Of a DNA stretch of 64,000 nt, positions 1 through 11,715 are shown one piece after another. The notes under the pieces were generated by a model that did no database searches, was not told the origin of the DNA, and was given only the letters and a program-made list of their open reading frames with translations. A program made the translations under genes and the position numbers. How positions within the stretch are numbered: position 1 is the stretch's first letter; each line of letters starts with the position of its first letter. Source of the stretch: Macrocystis pyrifera (Eukaryota > Sar > Phaeophyceae > Laminariales > Laminariaceae); the NCBI GenBank assembly GCA_031763025.1, contig JASSKH010000006.1:124001-188000 (forward strand). The letters run 5' to 3'.

Positions 1-191
1 GCAGTTCCTTCTCCTCTCGTCCCCCCACCGGCCCCCCCTTCCTTTCCTGCTCCCTGCACGTCCCTCTCGGCGCGCAGTCTCTGCCCCTCCATCGTCCTTT
101 CCAGGACCTCTATTTTCTTCTTCATCTCCTCTATGGTCTTTTCACTCTCCACGCTGGCTTCTTGACTGAGCATGTCCTCGAAACTAGGCAT
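1..191 (-). CDS. Copia Gag N-terminus, partial (cut by window start)
   Basis: The first 63 codons of a Ty1/Copia Gag lie here on the minus strand, with the start codon at 189-191. The sequence matches the start of the complete Gag at 53639 in the second copy. The peptide opens MPSFEDMLSQ and continues into a charged heptad-like stretch, EEMKKKIEVLERTMEGQRL, that probably forms a coiled coil. The rest of this element lies left of the window. Its leader and LTR follow at 192-544. Confidence 0.85.
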   Translation of the reverse strand, partial: MPSFEDMLSQEASVESEKTIEEMKKKIEVLERTMEGQRLRAERDVQGAGKEGGAGGGTRGEGT

Positions 192-266
192 GCCGAAGCA
201 GGTTCCTACCTCTCTAGGTTGGCCTTGGCTACGCTTGCCAATAGAAGATCGCCGGACTCACTAGTG

Positions 267-544
267 TGTTGATTGATCTCTAACGGTATAGGCGCAGCTG
301 GCACGGGAACGCGTGGTTGACTCCAGACAGTAACACGGAACTCCTCTTATATTATATCCGAGCTGTCGAGTGACAGCTCATGCATCGTATGCAGGTTATT
401 ATCCAACATGACGCGGGAATAAACCTCCCGTTTATCCCCCCGAATATCCGACTAAATATCCCTCTCCTATAATCCTATGTCAATATATGGAACTCCCTAA
501 TATTAGATGTAACGTCTCCGTCGTGTTTCTGAGCACAATCAATA
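267..544 (-). repeat. Copia LTR (5' LTR of the element running off the left edge)
   Basis: This 278-bp LTR reads TGTTGATTG...CAATCAATA on the plus strand and corresponds to 53715-53992. It lies upstream of the Gag start at 191, so it is the 5' LTR of a minus-strand element. CTACC at 545-549 is the same flanking target-site sequence as in copy B, so the Copia insertion predates, or is shared by, both copies of the 10.5-kb block. Confidence 0.85.
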
Positions 545-549
545 CTACC

Positions 550-1330
550 TTATGGGGTGTCTTACCTGCTCATTCCGCCCAGGGCTTCACCTGCACTTCG
601 GGTGGGGCTCGATACTTCCACACGGCTATTGGTCGGAGGTGGGTTCATGCATGTACCCTTTGCCGTGTACCACTCACGCGATCGTGGGGCTGTACATTAT
701 TCATGTGGTGCTGCCAACATGGAAAGTAAGATTGTGTTGACACATGGAATACATGGGTGATACCTTCCCGTCGCGACCATTATAAACTCACAACCACCGT
801 TTTGCACAGGGGAAACGATGTTTCTGCTCTATCAGTCACCGATCACAGCACGAAAAGCTACTCCCGATATCACATACCGGTCCGGTACCCTGGTGTGTGG
901 TATTGGGAGTGCAGATGTACGCATACTGCGCTGTATTTGACAAAACGAAGTTCTCGTAGGACCGGTAGCATGCGTAGCATAGATGGGCTTGACTCTGGCT
1001 CGAATGGTTCCCACATGGATTCATCGTGTGGCTTGTTCGAAGTTCCCTTCCTTAGCTAGCCCATGCAAAAAAGTCTGTTCCTGTGCGGTAGATAGTTTGA
1101 TGTTACGTTGCTCTGAACCACCACCTCATCGCAGACAAACCAAATGTCAGTTCTCTCGCCAAGATACAATCAATCATCTGTGTCCGAACGTTGATTATAA
1201 TACACCCCATAGTTGTGCGATTATGACATACCAGGTGTGATGTACTCTCATCAGCCGATACTCACTGTCGGTGGTACCACGGGTACAAGGACCGCTGCTG
1301 CAATGGTAACACACCCTGAAAAATAGCCTA
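550..1330. other. Non-coding stretch right of the Copia LTR
   Basis: I recognise no gene. Reading frames here (487-729, 757-1059, 983-1240) have no recognisable domain, and the 757-1059 frame is truncated in copy B. The first 190 bases may continue a reading frame from left of the Copia insertion; see the entry at 47048-47346. Confidence 0.5.
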
Positions 1331-1660
1331 TTCAATATGCCTATTGATCTGTCAATATGTTGAGGTATTGCGTATCGATGCCTATTGTCCCCTGCAATAG
1401 GGAGGTAAAAGTGTCTATCGATAACTACCCTCTTGATCAATCTGTACAGAGCAATATATACAAGAGACTGTTGTTCGTAGGATGGGTATATGGATTTGTC
1501 TATCGATACCTAAAGATTTGACATATAGGTTTAGAACAATAGGTACAATGAGCTATTATTCTAGGGATAGGTATGTGGAATCGTCTATCGATACCTACTG
1601 ATTTCTAATATGTTCAGAGAAGTATTGATCGATACCAGGTACCCATTTATTTGATCAATA
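1330..1660. repeat. Degenerate tandem repeat with TCTATCGATACCTA core
   Basis: The core TATCGATA(A/C)CTA recurs near 1413, 1499, 1583 and, degraded, near 1628. The spacing is roughly 85-100 bp, with similar flanking text (GGATGGGTATATGG or GGATAGGTATGTGG before the core). The array is present again at about 54777-55110. Confidence 0.6.
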
Positions 1661-3120
1661 AAATCAGATATTTTTGTGCAATGATCTGTTGTTCTCAGAA
1701 CTAGTGTGAGGTTTTTGTCGATAAGTTCGTTTTTTTTTTTCGGGCACACGTGTTACTCTACTACAAATAATTACTTCCACATTTAAACTTCATGCCTCTA
1801 CCAGGTATTTTCTAACAATATATTTCAATCCACGAAATGCAGCGTTCCATTCACTAAAAATACCATAAAACATGCCTATGGAGGGTGCCTCCGTTGGTGG
1901 TGTCGGTTTTGTCTTCGTCTTGGACGGGGTTAGCCGAGGCCTTGACGTGCACTTTTCATTCGTGATATGTGGCAAGGAGATGCCTCCACGAGCCTTTCTC
2001 GCGTCTCGCAGGGAGAGAACTTACAGAAATCGTGAGAGTGCGGGTCCTTCTCCGAAAAACCCTTTTCTCTCTGGCGCGTTCGGACTTCATGGCCCGAACG
2101 TCAACCTGTATGAAAATCCATCAGTGATGGCGGATCTCATAGACCGGACGTTGGTTTAAGTATCTTCATGGTTGGCGTTTGTGATCGGAGATTGACGGTA
2201 TTTTCGTACCCTGTACTCCACATACTATGGTATATGGGTATATAATACCTCAACTTGCCTCATGTGGCCCTCCTGCTCCCACGGCGGGAGGGCCGCTAAT
2301 TCCATCCATATTAATAGTATATATATATACATATATCCTGCGGGGCGTCTTACATTATGAGTGCCCGTCTATGAACCGACTCAAGCTCGACCCACCATAT
2401 CCCTGAGTGCTTCGGACAAAATGTCATTGCAAGTACTTGATGGACAACAAGCACATCTCCTAACACCAACATCCTGACCCCCTCGTGCGTCCAACAAGCT
2501 AGAACCAACCCCTCCCCCTTCCCAGCGATTTCCAGCTAAACATTGAACGAACCTACCTACTGTCCAAATGTATGGTCGGTTTGGAACTGCTGTGCGCGTA
2601 TTCCAAAGCGGAGAAGGCTTGGTGGTATTACTGCTCAACACGACTATCAGTCGTAACGAGGGACGTTTCAGTGCCGTCTCGCTGCCAGTAACTCTACGTT
2701 CATCAACTTTTCCCCTCAAATTATATTGCTGTTGCTGCTACCTTCCTTTCTCGATCCCCTATCGCGAGGGCCAAGTCCTTCCTCCGCGCTTTCGTAAAGA
2801 AGAAGCCAGTACGAAAACTCATAAACGGCTGGTTTTTTATCTGGCAGTAGTGGATGCTTTTGGCGCATATGGGTTCTTGCGATCCCTCCACGAGTTCTAC
2901 TGTATCCATTTGGCACATCGACGACCAATAGCAATGCGGGGGGTCAAGAGCTACTGCGTTGATGTGTTGCTCGATGCGTCTACTGAGCTATTTCACTACT
3001 GTGTAATCATATCGTTAGTATATTCATTGTACACTATGCGGCACATCCAGTGCCTCTTCGTCTGACGAAATAGTCGGAATACAACCGTTACACATTTTTT
3101 TTTAATAAATTTTAAAATAC
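1661..3120. other. Intergenic DNA without recognisable gene
   Basis: Frames exist at 1872-2159 (+, 95 codons), 2381-2719 (-) and 2568-3065 (+, 165 codons). None shows a known domain. The longest is split in copy B by the changes near 2803. It includes an AT-dinucleotide tract near 2318-2335 and a small GC-rich inverted motif near 2270-2295 that differs between the two copies. Confidence 0.5.
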
Positions 3121-3795
3121 AACCAAATCAACAACATTCAATCAATCTATAAATATTTGTGAAATGCAATGGTTTCAACATGTTGCAACATCATATCAAT
3201 ATCCCTTGTTCGGGTTATATAGTATCAGTGCGCAGAATAATTAGTTAAAATTGTCCTGTTGACCCGGGCAGCATCCAGGGGAGCCGCTGGCCTATATCTT
3301 TGACAAGGAATCACATATAGAATACGCGCGTTCGGTTTATCACAATAATTGTAAAATTAGGTAAAAATGGAAAATAGACGAGGCGTATTACGCAGCTTGC
3401 AAAGTTGAGTATCAACTATTTAATCAGTCGAACTCACAGCTGACGTATTTCAAAATTTATAAAAAAATACGTCAGCTGTGAGTTCGACTGATTAAATAGT
3501 TGATACTCAACTTTGCAAGCCGCGTAATACGCCTCGTCTATATTCCATTTTTACCGAATTTTACAAGTATTGTGATAAACCGAGCGCGCGTATTCTATAT
3601 GTGATTCCTTGTCAAAGATATAGGCCAGCGGCTCCCCTGGATGCTGCCCGGGTCAACAGGACAATTTTAAATAATAATTCTGCGCACTGATACTATATAA
3701 CCCGAACAAGGGATATTGATATGATGTTGCAACATGTTGAAACCTTTTCATTTCACAAATATTTATAGATTGATTGAGTGTTATTGATTTGGTTC
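3121..3795. repeat. Long fold-back palindrome (330-bp arms, 14-bp loop)
   Basis: Arm 3121-3450 is the reverse complement of 3465-3795 with about a dozen mismatches, roughly 96% identity. The axis is at 3457/3458 and the loop is only 14 bases. The arm tips next to the loop carry ACGTCAGCTGTGAGTTCGAC, the core of a repeat family found elsewhere in the window. There is no coding capacity. A hairpin or MITE-type element produced by inverted duplication is the simplest reading. I could not identify a target-site duplication. Copy B carries it at about 56563-57237. Confidence 0.9.
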
Positions 3796-3936
3796 TAAGT
3801 GTGAATAATTCTTCCGCAGATGAGCTGTTGCTTATATACGGGCCTGCTGTAGTCTTTGCCATTTCTTGATACGCATGAGCAGACCAGCAAATGTCACAAT
3901 TCAGAGCTTGGAGTGCATAATATCCCGGTATATATT

Positions 3937-4090
3937 TTTTTATAAATTTTGAAATACGTCAGCTGTGAGTTCGACTGATTAAATAGTTGATACTCCACTT
4001 TCCAAGCTGCGAGGGAAATACGTCAGCTGTGAGTTCGACTGATTTGATAGTTGATACTCAACTTTGCAAGCTGCGTAATACGCCTCCGGT
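3937..4090 (+). repeat. Two partial copies of the CAGCTGTGAG repeat
   Basis: TACGTCAGCTGTGAGTTCGA occurs at about 3956 and 4019, each followed by a GTTGATACTC(A/C)ACTTT..CAAGCTGCG segment identical to the inner arm of the palindrome just upstream. The second copy ends in the same CGTAATACGCCTC string as the palindrome arm. Confidence 0.8.
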
Positions 4091-6799
4091 ATATTTGTGA
4101 TATAGATATGGATACGATGTTGTCCCTCTGCTTTCAGCGCTTCTCAGCGCTTTTTTAAACGTTTTTTTAAGCAGCGGCACGCCCATGGTCTTACCTGGAG
4201 CCCCATAGTACAGACCAATCAGCGTTCATTTTTTTTTCATGACCAATAACAGCAATACAAAAAAAAAAAGCCTGTAGAGGGTGTTCCCATAGTACACCCC
4301 ATAGTACCGGAGGGATGTGACCAATCGAGAGCATAAGGGGATGTATGTGGCGGTGGAACCCATCATCCCGTCCGTCGTCCACGCTCTGTTTGCACCGCAT
4401 TTATTCCAAAAGTGGTCAACTCGAGAGGACGACCGTCTCAGCTGTAGTGCTGTAGCGCGGCCAGAGGGATGTAGGAACCGAATTGCCGGCTTGCAGCAGC
4501 ACAAAGGTACAGCAGGGCTGGGTAAGCTACTGGTGATCGAGTTGTTTTATCTTCCCAGGATGGGTAATCAGCTGAGATGACGATAGAGATGGCCCTTGGC
4601 GGTCGCAGTATGAGAGCCTGCTACGTACGGCAGGCAAGCGGAACTTGGTCGCCGGGCGGGAGACTGCTCCAATGTAGCGCCATCAGCTTGCCTCCAGGAC
4701 CGATACAACGGAGGAGACGTCTATGCACCTGGTGCCTGTTACTGTAGTGTCGGCTTGTTCTACAAGAAGAGTGGCGATGAATGCAGAGTATGTACGTCGA
4801 GCACTGCTACTGTAGACTTTTCCTCCGACCTACCAGGTACCAGGTACAGCAGTAGGTACCTGGTACTGCTGTACGGACTCTACCTCTTGGTGCGCTACTA
4901 CTTGGGCAGGATTGACCCCTATTGCCTGCACCCTACAAGCTTCGCCTATTTCTCTGTACTCGCACCTTCCCCCACAGCAGCAGCAGCAGTTGCGTGTTGT
5001 TGTAGCCATGCCTGGTACTGATGTACAGCTCGAATTTGTCACCCGGTACCGTTCTGAGCGGATAATATAGGTAGCGTGTACACATTAATATGGATACAAA
5101 AAATTCCTTATATTTCGCTCCAGAGTGGGATGTAGAGTTACAGCCCTGTTGTACTACAGCAGTAGCATTAATAGGCGTGAGAAGAACTGCCTGCGAGGCA
5201 CCTCTTGGCCTCATCGCTACACGCTCCCGGCGGTGCACCGGTTTAGACTTGCGCAGCAGTCCATCCAACACATATCGTAGTTATTGGGCACCACACTGGT
5301 TATATATGTACCTACAGCAGCAGCACTGACAGGAGCAGTGATCGGTACCATTTTCGCGCTGTGCGTTTTGGTATGATTAGTCGAACGATGAGTGGCGTTT
5401 GAAATCATGTTGAGAGCAATGCGGAGGGGGGGGGGGTGGTACTGGCAGTACTGCTGGCACTGACGATGTAACAACTTTTGCTCGTTTTGCTCTTGCCATT
5501 CGCGCCTCTCTTTCACTCTAGAAAGAGTGCAACACCAGGCGGTATGCTGACACCAGAGAAAACAACTACACTACGCGACAGAAGTTTATAGCTTCAGGCT
5601 CGAGTTTTTTACAAAGATAAGCATGTGGCATTATTTATACTGGAAGTTGAGTAGGACACACCCCGTCTCACATGAAAAAAAAATAGAGCCTGACCCGAAA
5701 TAAGAAAATTAGATATGCTAAAGTGGTGTCGCACACTTGCAGCATACACGTTGTGTTTGTCGTGCGATTGTCTTGCACGCAGCCGAAAGCGATGCCCTTG
5801 CAGCGGCGGCGACTGCGGAAAGAGAGCAGGAACAACAACACAGGCGTTGCCTGCTGAGGGAGTCAATTCGCTGACGGAAGACTACAAACCAACCAGTAGT
5901 AAGCAATAGTCGTGCATGAGAGTCGGCGCAAGGACAGGCCCGCCGGGTGAGGGTGGTGAGGGTTGTACGCTCAACCCCATGGCAAGACCCAAGTCCGGAA
6001 CCGCACGCCGTGGTGAAAACGTCAACTGCGGAGGTGCTCGTCTTGCCGGACAGGAAAGGACACTACACCTGCCCGGCGCGGCGAGTGAGCTACGAGCGAC
6101 GGAGATGAGGCAGAGGGAACTCGCCTCGCCGCCGGATTAACTTCCCGGGTGAAACACTGCACGGTGCCGTAGCTCTCAGCGCTGAACCCACACTAGTCGT
6201 CGCAGGTGTGGAGGTGGGGCGAGGGGGGGGGGGCAGGCCTGCACGATGGGTGAATCCCGAAGGGCGACGGAGAGCAAAGACCCATTGGTGTTAACGCGGA
6301 CGCCGGCGTTTTCCATGGAGAGGGTAGGGAGGAAATCTCGATTCAGGTGAGAAGCACTGGGACTAAGTAGTAGTCACCGGTACTTCGTTTCGTCGCCGTT
6401 TTTTTGCGCACATGTACCAAGCTTTGAGGGTAAATTAGCCGTTTGATTTTGCCCCAACCTCCACCTACTTGTTCGTGGTGATTGACGCTGCACACCACCT
6501 CTGTGAGCTATAAGCCTACCGTAGTGCCTTTTCGTGCAGTGCCAAAGCAGTAGGTAGGGTACGGCAGGTCGTGCCGTTTATGAATCAGCAGTACCGGCGG
6601 TATGGGTGTAGTTTTTGTTGTACTGAGTGCCGTGTTATATGTACCGTGACTCTTGTTTCCCCTGCCACCGCCGTCGGCCGGAGTGTGCATGCGCCTAGAG
6701 GTTTCCATGCGATTCAGTATCCTACTTTGCCACGGCGCCGGCAGTAGTGTGCATGTTTTAGGATTGGCGAAAAACTATTTTTCAAAATTCCGTGTAGAA
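4091..6799. other. Intergenic DNA; GC-rich patch 5740-6320
   Basis: I support no gene here. The stretch holds clustered TACCAGGTAC/GTACCTGGTA motifs (4840-4870), short CAG runs near 4976 and 5310, and homopolymer G tracts (5425, 6218) whose length may vary between copies. A short frame at 5916-6140 (74 codons) is conserved in copy B but is featureless and lies in GC-rich DNA. Confidence 0.5.
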
Positions 6800-7671
6800 G
6801 ACTTCGCGGAGGCGACCCTTTACCATAAACCTTAGCGGTAGTGAAACAGCCCTTCTGCCAGTAGGGCGGTCGCCAAGACGATGTATACATAACACTGGAA
6901 CGGGACGGGTGTCGCTATGTTCACACGTGCCGGAGGATAGCTGCACTGGTGCGAAACTGAAGGAGAACGATGTCGTCGCGGATATGGAAGCGGTAAAGAA
7001 CGTCGTTGTCCCCAGTTTGAGCAACAGAGCTGGCCACCTCGAGGCGTACTGTTAAAACAGCAGGTGAAACCCAGCCTGTTTTCGTGTTTTAAAGTTTCGG
7101 ATGCTCGAGTGAGGGCCTGTACAATTCCAGTAATTTTCTTGCGGCATTTGGGCTAAATGACACGTCCTCCCCACGTTCGACGTCTCACGGGAGGTAACGC
7201 AGGCATCACGGTCACATTAACACCAGGGAACCGCCAAGGGCTGTTTGCACAAAAGGTGCACCCATCAAGACCAACTGCCGCGCTTTCGTCGGTAGTGAAG
7301 GCCCCGCAAGTACCACTCGTGGCAAAGGCTTTGCTTGAATCGCTGATGACCTTCAGGTTGAGCAGATAGTATGCATAACATCAAACTGCCCCGAGATCAT
7401 GGGGGTGCAGAGGGTAGCTGTGCTGTCGTCAATGCCATCCAGATTTTCGGGGGTTTGCCGGGGGGTAAGAGATGGCAGTAGGAGCATAGAAAGACCATCA
7501 TGATCACTTTCGGCAGCAGCACCAAGGTGGAAGGTGTATCAAGTGCTGTGCACCTGACGAGCTTTATCGGGACTTTTAAGCATCCGAAGGAGACGAACAA
7601 AAATTGGAAATTCAGTGGGGAGTGCGAGTTTACACGCCCGAGACGAATTGTGTCAGGCGGGCTGCAATTCT
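6800..7671 (+). pseudogene. Degenerate protein-like reading frames, unidentified
   Basis: Two stretches read like former coding sequence but lack starts. The first, about 6800-7052, is open for 84 codons and ends with GAKLKENDVVADMEAVKNVV-type sequence before a TAA. The second, about 7379-7671, is open except for one TAG near 7470 and contains FGSSTKVEGVSSAVHLTSF and then NWKFSGECEFTRPRR. The composition is protein-like and neither stretch is a simple shadow of another frame. I do not recognise a family. Both stretches recur almost unchanged in copy B (for example near 60812-61104). Confidence 0.3.
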
Positions 7672-8776
7672 AGCCCACGATGATGGCGCACGTGGAGTGC
7701 GGGCCCGAATTATACTGTTCAGATTAAACCAAGTGGTGCACGATGCGTGCAGCATGTGCACTGTTTTTTTGTCTCAATATGCTTCAGGGATAGATTCTGC
7801 CACCGCTTGTAGGGCGACGTTTTTACTCCGTTGATGTTACGAGGATGGTTGTATTCTTGTGTTGGGCATACTGTTAATCAACGTATGGTTCACGTGTCTT
7901 GATTATTCCGCAAGAAATGTAGATGCTGTCCTTGCAAACTACATCCGACACTTACATGCGGTGCACAGCTTCTGAGAGCGGAATGCGTTTGAGATATATG
8001 CGAAGAACTTGTTGGGTTTATAAGTTTCGGGGGGCTGTAGGAGCAGTGAGCGACGAAGACTGTTTCTGCGTGTTGCCCCCAACGAGGACTCACGAGCGTA
8101 ATGGAAATACGTTGTGTTTGAGAACCTACTCGATTCAGGTACAAGAAAAGATACCATGCGCACACTTGTAAACCCGGTGATGACTTCCCATGGGCACGTT
8201 CTTCCATCTGCACGTACTTAATAATTATTGACTTCACCCGGCCAGATTAGCTGCTTACTCACGGTAAGTAAGTGCTCGCGGAATTATCATAGGCAAATTG
8301 AAGCGATCGCTGCAGAAAAACGTCGCTGGACCTATTGAAAACATCCAGAGGAAAGGCGAGAAGAAAAAGTGTATGTAATAGATGGAGAACATCAGGGTAA
8401 ACGTACCCAGCATCTGTGTTGTGGACCAGTGTAAACAGACCCAAAAGCTGTAGTACTCGTCTTGTCGGCCAGTACCACCAGTAGATAAATAGAGAAAGCG
8501 AGTTTGCCTGTTACATGCCGTAGGCCGTGTGCGTTCACAGAAAACGAAGTCAAACTACAAACGAAATAGTCCCGCCCCCAAAACATCACCAAGACCATAG
8601 CAGCACTCCGACAGTGACCAACTCGAGACAATTTGTCCAGCAAAACAAGTTCCACGCGTTAGCCTACGATCGTCCGCTTCTGTAGATGTCGAGTGTGTGG
8701 AAATCGGTCAGGTACAGCTCTCGCAATTTACCCTAGTGTAATCTAAAAGCAAAATTAATTTCCTATCCTAACGGAA
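7672..8776. other. Intergenic DNA without recognisable gene
   Basis: Overlapping frames occur on both strands (7890-8237 minus, 7923-8171 plus, 8392-8655 minus), but none has a recognisable motif. The plus frame around 8040-8170 could be further decay of the protein-like region upstream. Confidence 0.4.
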
Positions 8777-9080
8777 AAAATGCCAAAAAAAACGGTACAC
8801 CAGCGCTTTTTTGCCAGTTTTCGGTACGAAAACTCAAACCAGGCCATCAGGGTACACCAAACCCAAGTTAGATGGCATTTTGTGTCAAGGTATACCGTTT
8901 TTTGGCGAAACATCCATGTCCGTCCGTCTCACTTGCGAAAATGCCAAAAAACGGTACATCATTGTATTTTTGCCAGTTTACGGTACGAAATGTAAAACGA
9001 GGTGATCAGGGCACACCAAACCCAAGTCATATGACATTTCTGTCAAGGTATATCGTTTTCTGGCAAACAAACAATGTCCC
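8777..9080 (+). repeat. Two-unit tandem repeat, about 161 bp
   Basis: AAAATGCCAAAAAA begins units at about 8777 and 8938. Both contain TTTTTGCCAGTTT, CGGTACGAAA, ATCAGGG(T/C)ACACCAAACC and GTCAAGGTATA(C/T)CGTTTT in the same order. The homopolymers in this unit differ in length between the two 10.5-kb copies. Confidence 0.75.
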
Positions 9081-9693
9081 GGTACGGCTTATATTTTCGA
9101 ATCAATACTGCGTGCGTCAATAGAAGCGCCTTCTCGTACTCGTATTCCTACGAACATACCAGGTACGAGTCAAGCGTTGCTTATATAATCTGAAGCCATT
9201 TTATTTCGTTTCGTGCGCGTGCGTGTAGTCAGAACACGGTACCGCGGGCGAGCCCGGCGCCGCCGCGGGTGTCAGCGGGTGCTAGCAGGCAGAGGGGGTG
9301 TTGCAAGGAGCGCCTTCGCCGTTTGCATGGCTAGGCGTCGCGTGTGTCTCGAGACACGCAGGAAGCACAAATGGTATCTGTCTGGCCTCCTTGTGAGGCT
9401 CCGCTTGCACCATATACGAGATAGAAGGGTCGTTTTGATATGTGAAATAGTATTCAAGCGGTACTTATTTTTGCGACCAAACTAAACGTCAAAGAGACTT
9501 CAATGCAGTTTGAGCACCAACTTTGTCGAAGTGGCGAAGCAGGGCCACGGTGAGCACCAGGCTTGACGCGAGGCGGTCGACGACGCTCGCTCACTGTGGC
9601 AGAGATGGAGGAAAACTTTATCCGGACCCAATCGGTGATGAGGTGGTCGCGAGACGGGCGGGCGGCGTACAAGGCTGAGAGGGAAGCTCTGCT
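9081..9693. other. Intergenic DNA, GC-rich patch 9210-9330
   Basis: The frame at 9213-9485 (+, 90 codons) is arginine-rich and featureless, and it falls in a GC-rich patch. I see no support for a gene. The segment ends at the target-site duplication of the LTR element that follows. Confidence 0.4.
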
Positions 9694-9698
9694 GTTCG

Positions 9699-9964
9699 TG
9701 TTGATTGTACTCAGATACACGACATATAAGATCCATGGTAGATTGGGGAGTTCCACGCTGGAAAGGCATTCCGGCAGTAGGATATTGGGATATCGGGGTA
9801 ATGTGTGCCCACCAATGCCACTCGTCAGGTGCAACCCTACACTGCATGTAAGGCGAGTCAACTCTACAGCGAGGATGTAATATAAGAGGAGTTATTTTTT
9901 ATGTCTGGAGTCAGCCACGGGTTCCCGTGCCAGCTGCGCCTATACCTTTAGGGATCAATCAACA
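9699..9964 (+). repeat. 5' LTR of the non-autonomous element
   Basis: The LTR is 266 bp long with terminal inverted TGTTGATTG/CAATCAACA. Its 3' portion (TAATATAAGAGGAGTT, TGTCTGGAGT, CCGTGCCAGCTGCGCCTATA) matches the autonomous Copia LTR, while much of the middle has diverged beyond easy alignment. The element is therefore a related but distinct family. The same LTR lies at 63135-63400 in copy B. Confidence 0.9.
9876..9890 (+). promoter_or_regulatory. Putative LTR core promoter (TATA-like)
   Basis: TAATATAAGAGGAGTT lies about 180 bp into the LTR and is one of the few blocks conserved between this LTR and the otherwise diverged autonomous Copia LTR (minus-strand counterpart at 47422-47439 and 53790-53807). 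Position and conservation suggest the TATA element of the U3 region. The start site is not visible. Confidence 0.4.
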
Positions 9965-10047
9965 CACTAGTGGTAGTCGGGCGATCTTCTATTGGCAAGC
10001 GTAGCCAAGGCCAACCTAGAGAGGTGGGAACCTGCTTCCAGCATGTC

Positions 10048-11715
10048 TATTCTTTTTAGATGATGTGCTTCGTGAGGGAGCCGGCGTGTGTGAGTATTGT
10101 GAAGATGAGATCGAGGTCCTGGAGGAGAGGACGTGTGTGTGAGAAGAGTCAGGAGATGCCGCACCAGGAGAGCAGCAGCGATCCCAGCGGGGCCAAGTTT
10201 GAGCCGGACCTGGTAGAATCGCTTGGCACTGGTGGCGAAGGCGCTGGAGAGTAGTAGTTGCAGGGACAGCAGCAGCTCCAGCAGCACCGTCAGCACCGTC
10301 AGCAGTCAGAGGATTGTTGCACTTTTGTTGCGACGGTGAAGCGCATGCAGTAAGCACCGTTACCGTCGCCGTCGTCTCGACTGCCGCATAACCGTCGCTG
10401 ATGCAAAACCCCGGGATAGGCAGACATCTGCCTGAATCGGTGGGTTCGCTGCGCGCTGGCGACATAAATGTAGAACGTATATTATTATATGAAAGAGGGA
10501 GTTTGGCCGGCAGGAGCCGGGTGGGAAGGTGGAGACCGCAGGAGGGACTCTGAAAGCGTTTTGGCAGAATTTGCCTGGACTGCTGAAGCACCACGCCCGC
10601 AGGTGGTTGATGGAGGGGACGTTGCCCCGAGGAAGGAGTCGAGGGTGAAGATGGGCGCAGGGGGAGGAGTCTGCATCATCATCTGTTCGGGATGCGGTGC
10701 CCCAAGAGAGAGGAGGAAAGAAGGGATAGAGGCGCCACCGGCAAGGATTTACGTCCGCACCAGGCACGTTTGGCTTGCTTGGTTGATTGACTGCTGTGGT
10801 GACTACCGTTTTTAGAATCATTGTGTTTAAGAACGGTTGAGAATCTGCGAACATTGGAGATTCAGATTTATTTGGGAATACGAACTGGAAATTAAATGAG
10901 ATGCACAGACGTACACGTATACAGTATACGTATACGTGTACGTATAGCTTCCCTCACTGAAGTTTTTCTGTAGACGCACTGCTGTAGGACTATGACGTCT
11001 GTCTGTTTTATGGTTGACTGGTCGAGGGCTCTGGTTGAGCATCGACACGAGTACAGCAGGAAGAGGTGTATGTGATGAACCCTTGTGCCCAACTACAGCA
11101 ACACGTCTGTTTGCGGCATTTCACATATTTACATCTTTGTATGCGGGTATCTCGTTTTTGAGTTGTTGGGTTGGTGTGTAGCACGACCCGCGCCACTTGT
11201 TACGTGCTAAAGACAAGATATTTGCGGACGGAGTAATATACTATACGAGTACAGCAGCAGCAGAAGTAGTATGGTACTGTGAGCTGAGACGAAAACGGTT
11301 TACTTGGCTGCTGTATATGTTCATCAAGTATGTACTACAGATATAGAGTGGTCGAGGAATACATGGGTTTGATGTGGGACCAGATATTCTCGTTGACAAG
11401 TAGCTACCTATTTGCAGTAGCATTTGAAAAGTTAACTATACCAAAGAGGAGTTTGCAAGCAGTGCATACGCAGATCTAATCGCTCGAATGCACGCCCCAT
11501 CCCTTCTGTATGCCGGGTCAATGCTGCGGAGGCGACGTTTAATTTCACCCAGGAGGAATAGCTGGATGACCCGAGCTGCGGTGACACCATGAGACCGAAC
11601 GGAGAGGCAGCCGCGGCGGGGGCAACAGCAATAGTGTTCGGGGCATCGGGGTGATTCTTACTGAATGCGGTTGCCTGTGAATCTGGATGAATATTTTCAT
11701 TGCTTGTATTTTGGA
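10048..11715. other. Captured interior of the non-autonomous element
   Basis: This segment replaces gag-pol. Its left part (10050-10820) is GC-rich with open frames on both strands: plus 10060-10254 and 10489-10815, minus 10016-10594, 10360-10854 and 10485-10682. On the minus strand 11420-11660 also reads as protein-like sequence, for example PQLGSSSYSSWVKLNVASAA. The left junction lies just after the retained Gag ATG and includes TTCTTTTTAG, which resembles a splice acceptor. Candidates are an antisense host gene fragment or a decayed, unrelated body. I recognise no domain. Confidence 0.5.

Larger units (their letters stand above)
1..10564. repeat. Large direct repeat, copy A (partner 53449-64000)
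   Basis: The whole block is repeated at 53449-64000 in the same orientation. The offset drifts between 53448 and 53432 because of small indels. The differences I can see number about twenty. Most are homopolymer-length changes (for example at 4258, 5425, 5670, 6398, 8780 and 8806). Others are a small rearranged patch near 2283, a short change near 2803, and two clear substitutions (about 7171 and 8631). Copy B is cut by the window end and copy A begins at the window start, so neither true boundary is visible. Open frames of 60-165 codons in this block (for example 757-1059 and 2568-3065) are broken by indels in the partner, which argues that they are not genes. Confidence 0.95.

Noticed and set aside
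2568-3065. 165-codon plus-strand frame
   Set aside because: It is split by small changes in the near-identical copy B, has no domain, and runs next to the palindrome.
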